Positions 18,966-28,607 of a DNA stretch of 64,000 bases are shown piece after piece (position 1 is the stretch's first letter; every line of letters begins with the position of its first letter). The notes beneath the pieces were generated by a model. It had not been told where the DNA came from, did no database searches, and was given only the letters and a program-made list of their open reading frames with translations. The position numbers and the translations under genes are program-made. Source of the DNA: Pseudobutyrivibrio sp. (lineage in GTDB: Bacteria > Bacillota > Clostridia > Lachnospirales > Lachnospiraceae); the NCBI GenBank assembly GCA_024684955.1, contig JAIKWH010000062.1:25239-89238 (forward strand), read 5' to 3'.

Positions 18966-19934
18966 ATGCCAAACGTTGGTGGACAAAAATACAAGATTTT
19001 AATCGAGTATCAAATTCTGACCCAGGAAAGTGACGAAAATAACCAAATTAACGCGGTGGAAATGACCCGGCTTTTGGCAGAAAGGGGAATCAGTGCCGAG
19101 CGCAAGGGAATCTACAAGGACATGGATACCCTGATAGAGGCAGGGGTTGATATTATAAAGGGGGACAAGGGTTATTACATCGGCTCTAGAACCTTTGAAT
19201 TGGCCGAGCTAAAACTATTGGTGGATGCCGTTGGGGCCTCTAAATTTATTTCCGAGAAAAAGTCCAAGGGCCTGGTGGAAAAAATCTGCACTTTGGCAAG
19301 CCCAAAGGAGGCAAACCAGCTAAAGCGACAGGTGGTTGTACCAAACAAAACCAGAAGCGGCAACGAAAAAATTTTTTATACTATAGATGTTATATATAAC
19401 TGTATCGACGAGGGAAAACAAATGGTATTCAAGTATCAGGAGTGGACCCTGGACAAGGAGATGAAACCCCGCCACGGTGGCAAAGACTATCATGTTAGCC
19501 CAGCCTTTCTCCTCAGAAATGACGAGAATTATTACCTGGTTGCCCTGGATGAAGATAGCCAGGAGATTAGGCATTACAGGGTGGATAGGATGCTTTCGGC
19601 ATCCCTTTATAATCAGCCAATTTCCCGGACAGAGGAAATGAAAAACCTCAATCCAAAGGAATATGCAAAAAAGCATGTCAGCATGTTTGCGGGGGAGGAA
19701 AAAATCGTCACAGTAAAATGCCCTGCCCACCTATTGGGAGTGGTCTTGGACAAGTTTGGAAAAGACATAGATGTGAGGTTAGATCAGGATAAAGAGATAA
19801 GGGCCAGAATCCCTGTGGCCGTGAGCCCCCAGTTATACGGATGGCTCACAGGAATAGGGGCAGTGATAGTCAGCCCTAAATCTGAGGCAGATGCCTTCAG
19901 AGATTATATAAAAGAATTACTAAACAAATTTTAA
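18966..19934 (+). CDS. WYL domain transcriptional regulator
   Basis: N-terminal wHTH (MTRLLAERGISAERKGIYKDMDTL) and WYL-like region (KMVFKYQEWTL...YHVSPAFLLRNDENYYLVALDE). Start at 18966 has an SD (aaaagggag). Confidence 0.85.
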   Translation: MPNVGGQKYKILIEYQILTQESDENNQINAVEMTRLLAERGISAERKGIYKDMDTLIEAGVDIIKGDKGYYIGSRTFELAELKLLVDAVGASKFISEKKSKGLVEKICTLASPKEANQLKRQVVVPNKTRSGNEKIFYTIDVIYNCIDEGKQMVFKYQEWTLDKEMKPRHGGKDYHVSPAFLLRNDENYYLVALDEDSQEIRHYRVDRMLSASLYNQPISRTEEMKNLNPKEYAKKHVSMFAGEEKIVTVKCPAHLLGVVLDKFGKDIDVRLDQDKEIRARIPVAVSPQLYGWLTGIGAVIVSPKSEADAFRDYIKELLNKF

Positions 19935-20662
19935 ATGTAGCCACCGTCTACACCAATTACCTGCCCCGTCATATATGATGGGGCTTTTAATAATTGCACC
20001 AGGGTCTGGGCAATCTCTGCGGGAGAGCAAAATCTGCCGGCAGGAATCTCGGCAGAAAGTTGGGCCTTTTCATCTGCAGTAAGCATAGAATTCATATCTG
20101 TATCTACCACACCGCAGGCAATGGCATTGACGGCTATATTGGATGGACTCAACTCCTTGCCAAGGGCCTTTGTAAAGGAATTGACCCCTCCCTTTGCAGC
20201 AGAGTAAGCCACCTCGCAGGAAGCCCCCACAGTACCCCACATAGAGGAAATATTTATAATCCTGCCTGATTTTTGGGCAACCATCTGTGGAACCACAGAT
20301 TTGCAGGTATAAAACATGGAGGAGAGATTGGTGGCAATCATCTCATCCCACATTTCATAGGTCATATCAGTCAGGAGACCAATGCTTGCCCTGCCTGCAT
20401 TGTTTACCAGGACATCCACCCTGCCAAACTTTTGAATAGCATCTTTGATAGAGAATTCCACAAAATCATGGTCAGAAATTAATCCTGCATATGTCAAAAC
20501 AGTAATCCCATAATCATTTTGCAACTCATCTGCAAAAGCGTCTAGCATATCCTTGTTCTTGCGACAAAAAAGGGCTAAATTATATCCTTCTTTTGCAAGG
20601 GCTCTCGCTATTTCTTTTCCAATCCCCCGGCTGGCGCCAGTAACAATTGCTGCTTTCTCCAT
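19931..20662 (-). CDS. SDR family oxidoreductase (FabG-like)
   Basis: VTGASRGIGKEIA, NNAG, YSAAKGGVNSFTKAL; start at 20662 preceded by gaggaggatgcaag SD. Confidence 0.88.
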   Translation of the reverse strand: MEKAAIVTGASRGIGKEIARALAKEGYNLALFCRKNKDMLDAFADELQNDYGITVLTYAGLISDHDFVEFSIKDAIQKFGRVDVLVNNAGRASIGLLTDMTYEMWDEMIATNLSSMFYTCKSVVPQMVAQKSGRIINISSMWGTVGASCEVAYSAAKGGVNSFTKALGKELSPSNIAVNAIACGVVDTDMNSMLTADEKAQLSAEIPAGRFCSPAEIAQTLVQLLKAPSYMTGQVIGVDGGYI

Positions 20663-20800
20663 CTTGCATCCTCCTCTAAAACATAAATAGAGTATAGCAC
20701 AGTATAGGGGCAATTAGAAAAACCAGGAATTATAGCGGCGTCAAAGAATATATTGTATATACAACTATGACAATTACGGGAAAGATTTCAGATAAATATC

Positions 20801-20829
20801 TTGAGAAAATGGGTCTGTATTGGTATAAT
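20801..20829 (+). promoter_or_regulatory. Sigma-A type promoter of hpf
   Basis: TTGAGA, 17-nt spacer, TATAAT. Confidence 0.75.
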
Positions 20830-20877
20830 TTTGATATGGAGAAGGACTCCAAATAACTCCAAAGAGAGGTAGACATC

Positions 20878-21411
20878 ATGAAAACAACAATTACAGGAAA
20901 AAACATTGAGTTAACAGAGGGTTTGAAGGTCGCAGTGGAGGAGCGATTTAAAAAATTAGATAAGTATTTCGCACCAGATACAAATGCAAATATTACTTTA
21001 GACGCAGTGAAAGGACGTCAGAAAATAGAGGTTACAATCCCTATTAAGGGTTCTACCCTTAGGGCGGAAGAAGTTACAAGTGATATGTACGCATCAATCG
21101 ATGCAGTTACAAACACAATCGAGGCCCAGTTAAAGAAACATAGAAACAAACTGATTGATAGAAAGCAGTCAGATTCAACAAAGATTTTTGCTCAAGACTT
21201 TATAGAGGAGAAAGATACAGAGGAAGAAAACATTAAAATCGTTAGAACAAAGAAGTTTGATATGAAGCCAATGTATCCAGAGGATGCATGCCTTGAGATG
21301 GATTTAGTAGGCCACGATTTCTTCATGTTCAGGAATGCTGACACAGATGAAATCAATGTGGTTTACAAGAGAAATAATGGATCATATGGATTGATTGAGC
21401 CTGAGTTCTAA
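20878..21411 (+). CDS. hpf: Ribosome hibernation-promoting factor, long form
   Basis: N-terminal S30AE fold sequence, C-terminal dimerisation domain KKFDMKPMYPEDACLEMDLVGHDFFMFRNADT. Confidence 0.95.
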   Translation: MKTTITGKNIELTEGLKVAVEERFKKLDKYFAPDTNANITLDAVKGRQKIEVTIPIKGSTLRAEEVTSDMYASIDAVTNTIEAQLKKHRNKLIDRKQSDSTKIFAQDFIEEKDTEEENIKIVRTKKFDMKPMYPEDACLEMDLVGHDFFMFRNADTDEINVVYKRNNGSYGLIEPEF

Positions 21412-21448
21412 GTTTAAAAAAATTTCATAGAAAATACATAGATATAAC

Positions 21449-21500
21449 ACTCCTATCTGATAAAATCCAGCCGTTTTTTTGGTATCAGATAGGAGTTTTT
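21449..21500 (+). promoter_or_regulatory. Perfect 14-bp inverted repeat: terminator or SD-sequestering hairpin
   Basis: ACTCCTATCTGATA (21449-21462) / TATCAGATAGGAGT (21483-21496) followed by TTTT; AGGAG of the XRE gene lies in the 3' arm. Confidence 0.8.
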
Positions 21501-21502
21501 AT

Positions 21503-22402
21503 ATGAGAAGATATTGGATTTTCGCTCAGGCGCTCAAGGAATTTAGGTTAGTTACTGGAAAGACTCAAGAACAGATTGCCGCTGAACTTGGGAGAGGGGA
21601 TAAGGAAAAGGCTATTTCTACCATTTCCAGGTGGGAGAATGGAGTCTTTTTCCCTAGTGGCAAGTCCTGTGTCAGACTCTACCAATATTTTGAAAGGCAT
21701 GGTTATACCTGGCCTGAACTGTTTCAGGAAAAGGATTTTGAATACAACAACAAAAAGCGGGATATTTTGGTTGCTCTAAGGGACGAAAAACTGGTGTCAA
21801 TCGGGCAGCATCTGGATAGTTTTGTGGAGATGCTGGAGGAGGACGACTCTGAGAAGAAGGAATTTGTAGTATTGTCAGAGCATATTATCAAATGGAGCAA
21901 ACGGGAAATTGCCCCACAGGATTTTATTCTTGCAGTGAAAGAAATCATTAATGTAAATGTGAGAGAAGTGCCATTGGATAGGATTCGGATGCTAAAAATG
22001 CGGCAGATAGAATACCTAGCCCTCTTTAAAATCGCTGAGGCGAAAATGGAGATGAAGGATTATATAGTTGCCAAGGAAATATACAAGGGGATATTCCTTG
22101 GACTAAAGAATAGGTTGGCAAAAAACCTCTTTTTCAAAGAATTAATTATTCTTTGCGCCCTGAGGCTAGTGAGAATATATATAAATCTGGGGGAAATGGA
22201 CGAAGCAAAAGCCTGCCTCACATATGTATTTGAGGCAGGCGCTAATGGTCAATATGTAAATGTATTTATCCAGGGAGTAACCCTGCTCCAGGAATTGAGC
22301 CAGGGCCTGGGGGACGATGTCCTCTCAAAAGCCATCCTGGACTTTTTAGTCTCCGGCAGTAAAATCTTTGACCTCCTAAGAGAAAGGGGACTAGCCCTTT
22401 AA
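21503..22402 (+). CDS. XRE family HTH regulator with C-terminal helical-repeat region
   Basis: HTH LVTGKTQEQIAAELGRGDKEKAISTISRWENG; start at 21503 (AGGAG SD) preferred over 21479. Confidence 0.8.
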   Translation: MRRYWIFAQALKEFRLVTGKTQEQIAAELGRGDKEKAISTISRWENGVFFPSGKSCVRLYQYFERHGYTWPELFQEKDFEYNNKKRDILVALRDEKLVSIGQHLDSFVEMLEEDDSEKKEFVVLSEHIIKWSKREIAPQDFILAVKEIINVNVREVPLDRIRMLKMRQIEYLALFKIAEAKMEMKDYIVAKEIYKGIFLGLKNRLAKNLFFKELIILCALRLVRIYINLGEMDEAKACLTYVFEAGANGQYVNVFIQGVTLLQELSQGLGDDVLSKAILDFLVSGSKIFDLLRERGLAL

Positions 22403-23172
22403 AAAACCTTTTTGGCGTCTATATCAGCCTGGTCTTGCATAAGGGATTTAACATATTGCCCAATATGTTTTTTATCCTCGGCCTCCAGATTCTCAGGATA
22501 TATAGGATCCATAAAGGTGACAATAACATGAGACTTTTTAATCCTAGGAGCCTGGGCCTCAAAAATAGACCTGGTATTTGTAAATACTACAGGAATAATA
22601 GGTGCCCCAGTCTTTAATGACATCCTAAAGGAAGCATCGTGAAATTCACCCATCTGGCCGTCCTTAGACCTAGTGCCCTCAGGGAATACAAACATAGAAA
22701 TACCCTCTTTAATATAATCCTGAGCTTTTAGCATCAGTTTAAGGTCGGTCCTTGGATCGGTCCTGGTAAGGAAAAGACAATAATTCATTTTCATCCAAGT
22801 CCTGAGCAGTGGAATTTTGCCAATTTCCTGCTTTGCAAGAAAACCGGTGACTGCTGGACAGATATGATATCCCAAAACTACGTCAAAGTAACTGTGATGG
22901 TTTCCTATAAACAAAACGCTTTTGTCAGCAGGGATCTTGTCATATCCATAAACTTCATATTTAACCCCAGCCAGAAAAGCCACAATACCAAAAGCCCAAG
23001 CCACAATTTTGTAACTGACCACATCCTTGGTATGCTTATCAAACAAACCTACAATAAGTAGCAGGCCCCAAACTGGAATACTCAGAATCAAAAATATAAA
23101 AACAAAAAGTACAGTGATGATAGTTCTTAACATATTTCCTCCAAAATGTCTTTTTCTCAATTCCAAAATCAT
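22399..23172 (-). CDS. plsC: 1-acyl-sn-glycerol-3-phosphate acyltransferase
   Basis: NHHSYFD (HX4D), FPEGTRSKDGQM, GAPIIPVVF motifs. Confidence 0.92.
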   Translation of the reverse strand: MILELRKRHFGGNMLRTIITVLFVFIFLILSIPVWGLLLIVGLFDKHTKDVVSYKIVAWAFGIVAFLAGVKYEVYGYDKIPADKSVLFIGNHHSYFDVVLGYHICPAVTGFLAKQEIGKIPLLRTWMKMNYCLFLTRTDPRTDLKLMLKAQDYIKEGISMFVFPEGTRSKDGQMGEFHDASFRMSLKTGAPIIPVVFTNTRSIFEAQAPRIKKSHVIVTFMDPIYPENLEAEDKKHIGQYVKSLMQDQADIDAKKVF

Positions 23173-23331
23173 TATAAAATAGCTACCAGCAATTTACAAT
23201 TTTAATCATAGGACCCCATCCAAGGAAATTACCTCGAAATTTAACTTGCTGAAAAAAGTCTTACAAATCAAGATATTGTGTATATCCTTTCAAAAAATCC
23301 CGATAATTATACAATAATTTTTACACAAATT

Positions 23332-23360
23332 TTGACAAATTGCTTAAAAAGTGATAGAAT
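23332..23360 (+). promoter_or_regulatory. Promoter of veg
   Basis: TTGACA, 17-nt spacer, TAGAAT. Confidence 0.75.
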
Positions 23361-23421
23361 GCTTCCAACGCCACGGGATTGTATTTATGCAACCTGGTGG
23401 AGAAAGGGAGGAAGAGGCATC

Positions 23422-23661
23422 ATGGAACGCGAAGACTTTGACAAGGTACGTGACTCAGTAAGGTCACAATGCGGCAGTAGAGTTGTTATTCAGTTAGACA
23501 AAGGTCGTAACAAGGTTGACATTCAGCAGGGTGTTATCCAGGAGGCTTACCCAAGTGTTTTCACCATCTTGGTCGACAACACAGACAGCAGCCCATCCCA
23601 GTTATTATCTTTCAGTTATACAGATATCATCACTAAAGAAATTCGCATGAAGTTATGCTAA
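23422..23661 (+). CDS. veg: Veg family protein
   Basis: VRSQCGSRVVIQLDKGRNKVDIQQGVIQEAYPSVF; ATG at 23422 with SD; upstream codons of the listed ORF overlap the promoter. Confidence 0.9.
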   Translation: MEREDFDKVRDSVRSQCGSRVVIQLDKGRNKVDIQQGVIQEAYPSVFTILVDNTDSSPSQLLSFSYTDIITKEIRMKLC

Positions 23662-23696
23662 ACTGAGTTCGCTAGTTACAATTGAATAAGGTTACT

Positions 23697-23726
23697 AGAG
23701 CCACCCTTTTTGGGTGGCTCTTTTTT
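23697..23726 (+). terminator. Rho-independent terminator
   Basis: AGAGCCACCC / GGGTGGCTCT followed by T-run. Confidence 0.92.
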
Positions 23727-23823
23727 GTCCCCACAGAACCTTGAAAAGGCTACCCAGTAATTGTATAGTTAATGTGTATAGGTGGACGGACTAGCCTATA
23801 TATTGTGTTTGGAGAATGATTTT

Positions 23824-24906
23824 ATGAAGAAACGTAGAGTGATAAAGATGGGAATGTGTCTGGGCCTGGGGGTTTGCCTTTTGGTAGGGGACCCTATGGT
23901 GACGGATGCAGTTCGTTCCATTTCGGAGATAGAGAAGGAGCAGGATGAGCTCCAGGATGAGATTGATGCCTTGGATGCAGACCTTTATAGTCTGGTTTTG
24001 CAGGTTGAGGAAGTTTCTAATACTATTGCGGAGACTGAGGCAGAGATTGCGGATACCCAGGCTGCTTTGGAGGATGCCCAGATTGCCTGTGACCAACAGT
24101 ATAAGGATATGAAAATTCGTATTAAGTATATGTACGAAAAGGAAGAACCTAGTTTGTTTGAGATGCTGATTGAGGCAGGCTCTTTTAGCAAATTTTTGAA
24201 TAGGCTGGAGTATGTTAACGGAGTTTATTCTTACGATAGGGAAAAATTGGACCAATTCCAGGCTACCCAGGCTGAGATAGAGGCTTTGGCTGTGGCTTTG
24301 GATGAGGAGATGCAAAGCCTGGATGCTGCAAAGGCTGAACTGGAGGCGCAGGAGATTGCCCTTGATGCTATGTTGGATCAGAAGCAGGGGGAGATGGATG
24401 ACCTGGATAAAGAACTGAAAGAGGCTAAGGAGATTGCTGCCAGGGAGGCGGCGCTGAGGGCTGCCAGAGCTGCGGCTGCCAATAATGGGGCCAAGACTTC
24501 TGCTATTTCTAGTTACAATGTTAATGGAGATTTGAATCCTGGCAAGACTACAGGTATTGCTGGGTCTGACGTGGTTTCCTTTGCAAACCAGTACGTGGGA
24601 GGAGCCTATGTTTGGGGAGGTAATTCTCTGACAGGGGGCTGCGATTGCTCTGGGTTTGTCCAGCAGGTGTTGGCTAATTACGGTATTACCTATGGGGCCA
24701 GAATGACTTCTGTGTCCTTTAGAAATGTTGGAAATGAAGTAAGTTATAATTACATGCAGCCTGGAGATATTGTGTGCTATCCAGGTCATGTGGCCTTTTA
24801 TCAGGGCAATGGCACAATTGTCGAGGCCCAGAGTACGGCTACAGGTATTACTAATTATAGGTCTGTAAATTGTCATAGTATAATTACAATACGAAGAGTT
24901 TTGTAG
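23824..24906 (+). CDS. Secreted coiled-coil NlpC/P60 peptidoglycan hydrolase (PcsB-like)
   Basis: Signal peptide, coiled coil, NlpC/P60 catalytic GGCDCSGFVQ and PGHVAFYQGNG. Confidence 0.92.
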   Translation: MKKRRVIKMGMCLGLGVCLLVGDPMVTDAVRSISEIEKEQDELQDEIDALDADLYSLVLQVEEVSNTIAETEAEIADTQAALEDAQIACDQQYKDMKIRIKYMYEKEEPSLFEMLIEAGSFSKFLNRLEYVNGVYSYDREKLDQFQATQAEIEALAVALDEEMQSLDAAKAELEAQEIALDAMLDQKQGEMDDLDKELKEAKEIAAREAALRAARAAAANNGAKTSAISSYNVNGDLNPGKTTGIAGSDVVSFANQYVGGAYVWGGNSLTGGCDCSGFVQQVLANYGITYGARMTSVSFRNVGNEVSYNYMQPGDIVCYPGHVAFYQGNGTIVEAQSTATGITNYRSVNCHSIITIRRVL

Positions 24907-24913
24907 GAGTTTT

Positions 24914-25627
24914 ATGAGAGGGAAGTTTTTAAAGGCTTTCATAAGTGCGGCCCTGGTGGCGGCGGTGGGATTTTCCTTTATTTCTATTGGAAGGAATAGA
25001 GGGAAATTGGACTATGGCAAAAATCTAGGGGAGACGGCTGTCACTGTAGATGGCAGAGAGATTAGTTTTGGGGACTTGGCCTTTTACATTCTCTATGAGG
25101 AGAGGGTGGTGGAAGAACAGGCCATGGTTTATAATCCTGAGTCTACCAAGGATTATTGGAATATCCATACCAATGGAGGATTTTTTCAGGACCAAGTAAA
25201 AGAGTCTGTGATGGGTATGGCTGTCCATGATTATATTTTTTATGACCTGGCTGTGGCCCAGGGCATGGATACTTTGACTCCTGAGGAGAAAGAGGATTTG
25301 GAGTTTGCCACCTTGGATTTTTGGGAGGATTTGCTGGATGAGCAGTGGGACAGGCTGCCTGCAGATGAGGAGACTATAAATAGCCAGATAAGGATAGCGG
25401 CGATTGCAGAAAAATATCAAAATTATTTGGCAGATAGCAAAGGGCCTAGTAAGGCTGCCTACAATTATGATGGCTACTATTATGAGCAGATGAAATCTGA
25501 CCATGATATTGTTATCAATGAGAAATTGTGGGATAGGTTTGTAATGGGAGATAATACCCTTGAACATAGCAAGGTTAATTATATAAACGGTTATAATAAG
25601 GATGACAAGAGCGAGAAAGAGAAATAA
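24914..25627 (+). CDS. Membrane-anchored/secreted protein with SurA-N-like region
   Basis: N-terminal TM; VTVDGREISFGDLAFYILYEE resembles SurA_N-type proteins. Confidence 0.6.
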   Translation: MRGKFLKAFISAALVAAVGFSFISIGRNRGKLDYGKNLGETAVTVDGREISFGDLAFYILYEERVVEEQAMVYNPESTKDYWNIHTNGGFFQDQVKESVMGMAVHDYIFYDLAVAQGMDTLTPEEKEDLEFATLDFWEDLLDEQWDRLPADEETINSQIRIAAIAEKYQNYLADSKGPSKAAYNYDGYYYEQMKSDHDIVINEKLWDRFVMGDNTLEHSKVNYINGYNKDDKSEKEK

Positions 25628-25655
25628 GTCCGGTTATTATAGGAAGGTGATAGAT

Positions 25656-26528
25656 ATGGTAAAGATAGGAAGAAACGACCCATGTTGGTGCGGTAGCGGC
25701 CGTAAATATAAGCAGTGCCATGAGGCCATGGATAAAAAGATTCAGAGTTATGCAGTGCAGGGACACCAGGTACCTGGGCATCACATGTTAAAGACACCAG
25801 AGCAGATTGCAAAGATTAAGGAGTCTGCAGTTATTAATATGGCTTGCCTTGACGCTGTAGGTCAGGCTATTTGCGAGGGCATGCCAACATCAGAGATTGA
25901 CAGAATCGTCCATGACACTACTACAAAAATGGGAGGAATCCCTGCCCCACTTAATTACGAAGGATTCCCTTATAGCGTGTGCACATCTGTAAATGATCAG
26001 GTATGCCATGGCTACCCATCAAAAGATGTAATTCTCAAGAGTGGGGATATTATAAATGTAGATTGCTCTACTATTTTAGATGGATATTTTTCCGATTCAT
26101 CCAGAATGTTTATGATTGGTGACGTGGACCCAGAGACTAAAAAACTGGTTGAGGTAACAAAGGAATGCTGTGACCTGGGACTGGCTCAGGTAAAGCCATG
26201 GGGATTTTTAGGTGACGTAGGAGCTGCAATTTGTGAGCATGCCCATGCCAATGGTTACCAGGTTGTTAGAGAAATCGGTGGCCATGGTGTAGGTCTGGAG
26301 TTCCATGAGGAGCCATGGGTAGGTTACAATACCTTGCCTGGCACAGAATTGCTTTTGGTCCCTGGCTTTATGTTTACTATAGAGCCTATGATTAATATGG
26401 GCACACAAAAGATTCGCACAGACCAAAGCAACGGTTGGGAGGTATACACTTTAGATGGAAAACCTTCTGCCCAGTGGGAGTACCAGGTGCTTGTTACAGA
26501 GGATGGATACGAGGTAATTTCATATTGA
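25656..26528 (+). CDS. map: Type I methionyl aminopeptidase with N-terminal SEC-C motif
   Basis: RNDPCWCGSGRKYKQCH SEC-C; NYEGFPYSVCTSVNDQVCHGYP, GHGVGLEFHEEPWV. Confidence 0.95.
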   Translation: MVKIGRNDPCWCGSGRKYKQCHEAMDKKIQSYAVQGHQVPGHHMLKTPEQIAKIKESAVINMACLDAVGQAICEGMPTSEIDRIVHDTTTKMGGIPAPLNYEGFPYSVCTSVNDQVCHGYPSKDVILKSGDIINVDCSTILDGYFSDSSRMFMIGDVDPETKKLVEVTKECCDLGLAQVKPWGFLGDVGAAICEHAHANGYQVVREIGGHGVGLEFHEEPWVGYNTLPGTELLLVPGFMFTIEPMINMGTQKIRTDQSNGWEVYTLDGKPSAQWEYQVLVTEDGYEVISY

Positions 26529-27223
26529 TGCGATTAGACAAATTACTGGTTGAATTAAATATAGGAACCAGGTCTGAAGTAAAGGCTCTTCTAAAGAAGG
26601 GCCTTATTTTTGTGGATGGACAAAAGAGGACAAAGCCGGAGGAGAAAGTGGATGAAAACGCTGTAGTAGTCAACTATCAGGGCCGGGATTATTCTTTTGT
26701 CAAATATAGATATTATGTAATGAATAAGCCTGCAGGTCTTATTACAGCAACCACTGATAGCAAGGACAAAACGGTGATGGACCTTTTTTATGAAAAGGTG
26801 AAGGATGGACCAAGTGACCTCTTTCCAGTGGGAAGACTGGATAGGGACACAACAGGGCTCCTCCTTATAACTAATGACGGGCAATTGGCCCATGACTTGC
26901 TGTCGCCCAAAAAGCATGTGGACAAGACCTATCTTGTCACAGTGGATCAGGCCCTGACAGATGAGGATGTAAAGGCCCTGGAGAATGGGGTGAGAATAGG
27001 TGAGGGCGAACTGACAGCCCCTGCAAAAGTGGAGTATGAGGGTGGCCAAAACTGCAAAATTACCATTCATGAGGGGAAATTTCACCAGGTAAAAAGGATG
27101 TTTTTTGCAGTGGGAAAAGAGGTGCTAGCCCTTAAAAGAACTGGCTTTGGTCCACTTACCCTAGATGAGGATGATTTGCCTCAAGGGTACATTAACGAAC
27201 TAAAGCGTGAAAGTTTTTATTGA
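26528..27223 (+). CDS. rsuA: 16S rRNA pseudouridine synthase, RsuA family
   Basis: S4 domain then VGRLDRDTTGLLLITNDG catalytic motif; TGATG overlap with map. Confidence 0.9.
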   Translation: MRLDKLLVELNIGTRSEVKALLKKGLIFVDGQKRTKPEEKVDENAVVVNYQGRDYSFVKYRYYVMNKPAGLITATTDSKDKTVMDLFYEKVKDGPSDLFPVGRLDRDTTGLLLITNDGQLAHDLLSPKKHVDKTYLVTVDQALTDEDVKALENGVRIGEGELTAPAKVEYEGGQNCKITIHEGKFHQVKRMFFAVGKEVLALKRTGFGPLTLDEDDLPQGYINELKRESFY

Positions 27224-27319
27224 CGATTTAAGAAAGTAGATATATTATATTCCCATCAAAGAATTTTGGAATTTAAAGTGTTAAAGTGAAACGTGGAATT
27301 CACTTAGTAAGGAGGGAAT

Positions 27320-28516
27320 ATGATGAAAAAGAAATTACTTAGTCTTGCTTTAGTATCAGCAATGACAGCATCACTTTTTGTAGGCTGTGGAGACGCTGCA
27401 AAGAGCGCTGATGGAAATGATCAGGCAACAGAGGAGGCAGCCGGCGAGCTGACTTGGAAGATTGGTGGTATCGGACCTACTACAGGCGGTGCCGCCCAGT
27501 ACGGAACAGGTGTTATGAACGCCATCCAGATTGCAGTTGATGAGGTTAATGCTGATGGCGGTATCAATGGATATCAGATAGCATTTAATTTTCAGGATGA
27601 TGAGGCAGATGCTCAGAAATCAGTTAATGCTTACAATACATTAAAGGATTGGGGAATGCAGATTCTCGAGGGAACAGTTACTTCTGGTGCTTGTACAGCA
27701 GTTTCTGCTGAGACATACAACGACAGAATTTTCCAGATTACACCATCTGCATCTTCTACAGATGTAACAACAGGACATGACAATTCATTCCAGATTTGTT
27801 TCTCAGACCCTAACCAGGGTACAGTTTCAGCAGACTATATTGCTGACAACGGATTGGCTGCAAAGATTGGTATCATCTATGATAGTTCAGATACATACTC
27901 ATCAGGTGTTTATCAGAATTTTGCTACAGAGACACAGGCAAAGGGCCTTGAGATTGTAGCAACAGAGGCATTTACTTCTGATTCAAAGACAGATTTTACA
28001 ACCCAGTTGCAGAAGTGCAAGGATGCAGGCGCAGAGCTTCTTTTCCTTCCATTCTATTACACAGAGGCAGCAATCGTACTTACTCAGGCTAATCAGATGG
28101 ATTACGCACCAATCTTCTTTGGTGTTGATGGATTAGACGGAATCCTTTCAGTTGAAAACTTTGATGTAAGCCTTGCAGAGGGTGTTTACCTTCTTACACC
28201 ATTCGCAGCAGATGCTGAGGATGAGGCTACACAGTCATTTGTTTCAAAATATGAGGAGCAGTTTGGCGGTATACCAAACCAGTTTGCAGCAGATGCTTAC
28301 GACGGCGTATACATCATCAAGGAGGCTATCGAGTCAGCAAACCTTACACCTGAGGCATCAAACGAGGAAATCTGCGAGGCACTTATCTCAGCAATCCAGT
28401 CTGTTAACTACAATGGACTTACAGGTGAGAATATGACATGGAATGCAGCAGGAGAGGTTTCTAAGGATCCTAAGGCAGTTGTAATCCAAAACGGTGCTTA
28501 CGTATCAGTTCAGTAA
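27320..28516 (+). CDS. livK: Branched-chain amino acid ABC transporter substrate-binding lipoprotein
   Basis: Lipobox SLFVGCGD, LivK-like Peripla_BP; upstream of livHMGF. Confidence 0.9.
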   Translation: MMKKKLLSLALVSAMTASLFVGCGDAAKSADGNDQATEEAAGELTWKIGGIGPTTGGAAQYGTGVMNAIQIAVDEVNADGGINGYQIAFNFQDDEADAQKSVNAYNTLKDWGMQILEGTVTSGACTAVSAETYNDRIFQITPSASSTDVTTGHDNSFQICFSDPNQGTVSADYIADNGLAAKIGIIYDSSDTYSSGVYQNFATETQAKGLEIVATEAFTSDSKTDFTTQLQKCKDAGAELLFLPFYYTEAAIVLTQANQMDYAPIFFGVDGLDGILSVENFDVSLAEGVYLLTPFAADAEDEATQSFVSKYEEQFGGIPNQFAADAYDGVYIIKEAIESANLTPEASNEEICEALISAIQSVNYNGLTGENMTWNAAGEVSKDPKAVVIQNGAYVSVQ

Positions 28517-28543
28517 TACGATTCACTGAGAATAAGATTTTAA

Positions 28544-28581
28544 AAATACGGTGCAATGGGGCATCCCCTTGCATCGTATTT
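28544..28581 (+). other. Intercistronic hairpin between livK and livH
   Basis: AAATACGGTGCAATGGGG cat CCCCTTGCATCGTATTT with one bulge; no strong T-tract. Confidence 0.7.
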
Positions 28582-28607
28582 AATATTTTAGAAAGAGAGA
28601 AAAGGTT

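Noticed and set aside
23791-24942. 383-aa ORF antisense to the PcsB-like gene
   Set aside because: Shadow ORF: low-complexity I/L/S/H-rich sequence with no recognisable domain; the plus strand encodes a clear NlpC/P60 protein.
27284-27305. AAGTGAA-N8-TTCACTT repeat before livK
   Set aside because: Only 7-bp arms in an AT-rich leader; could occur by chance.
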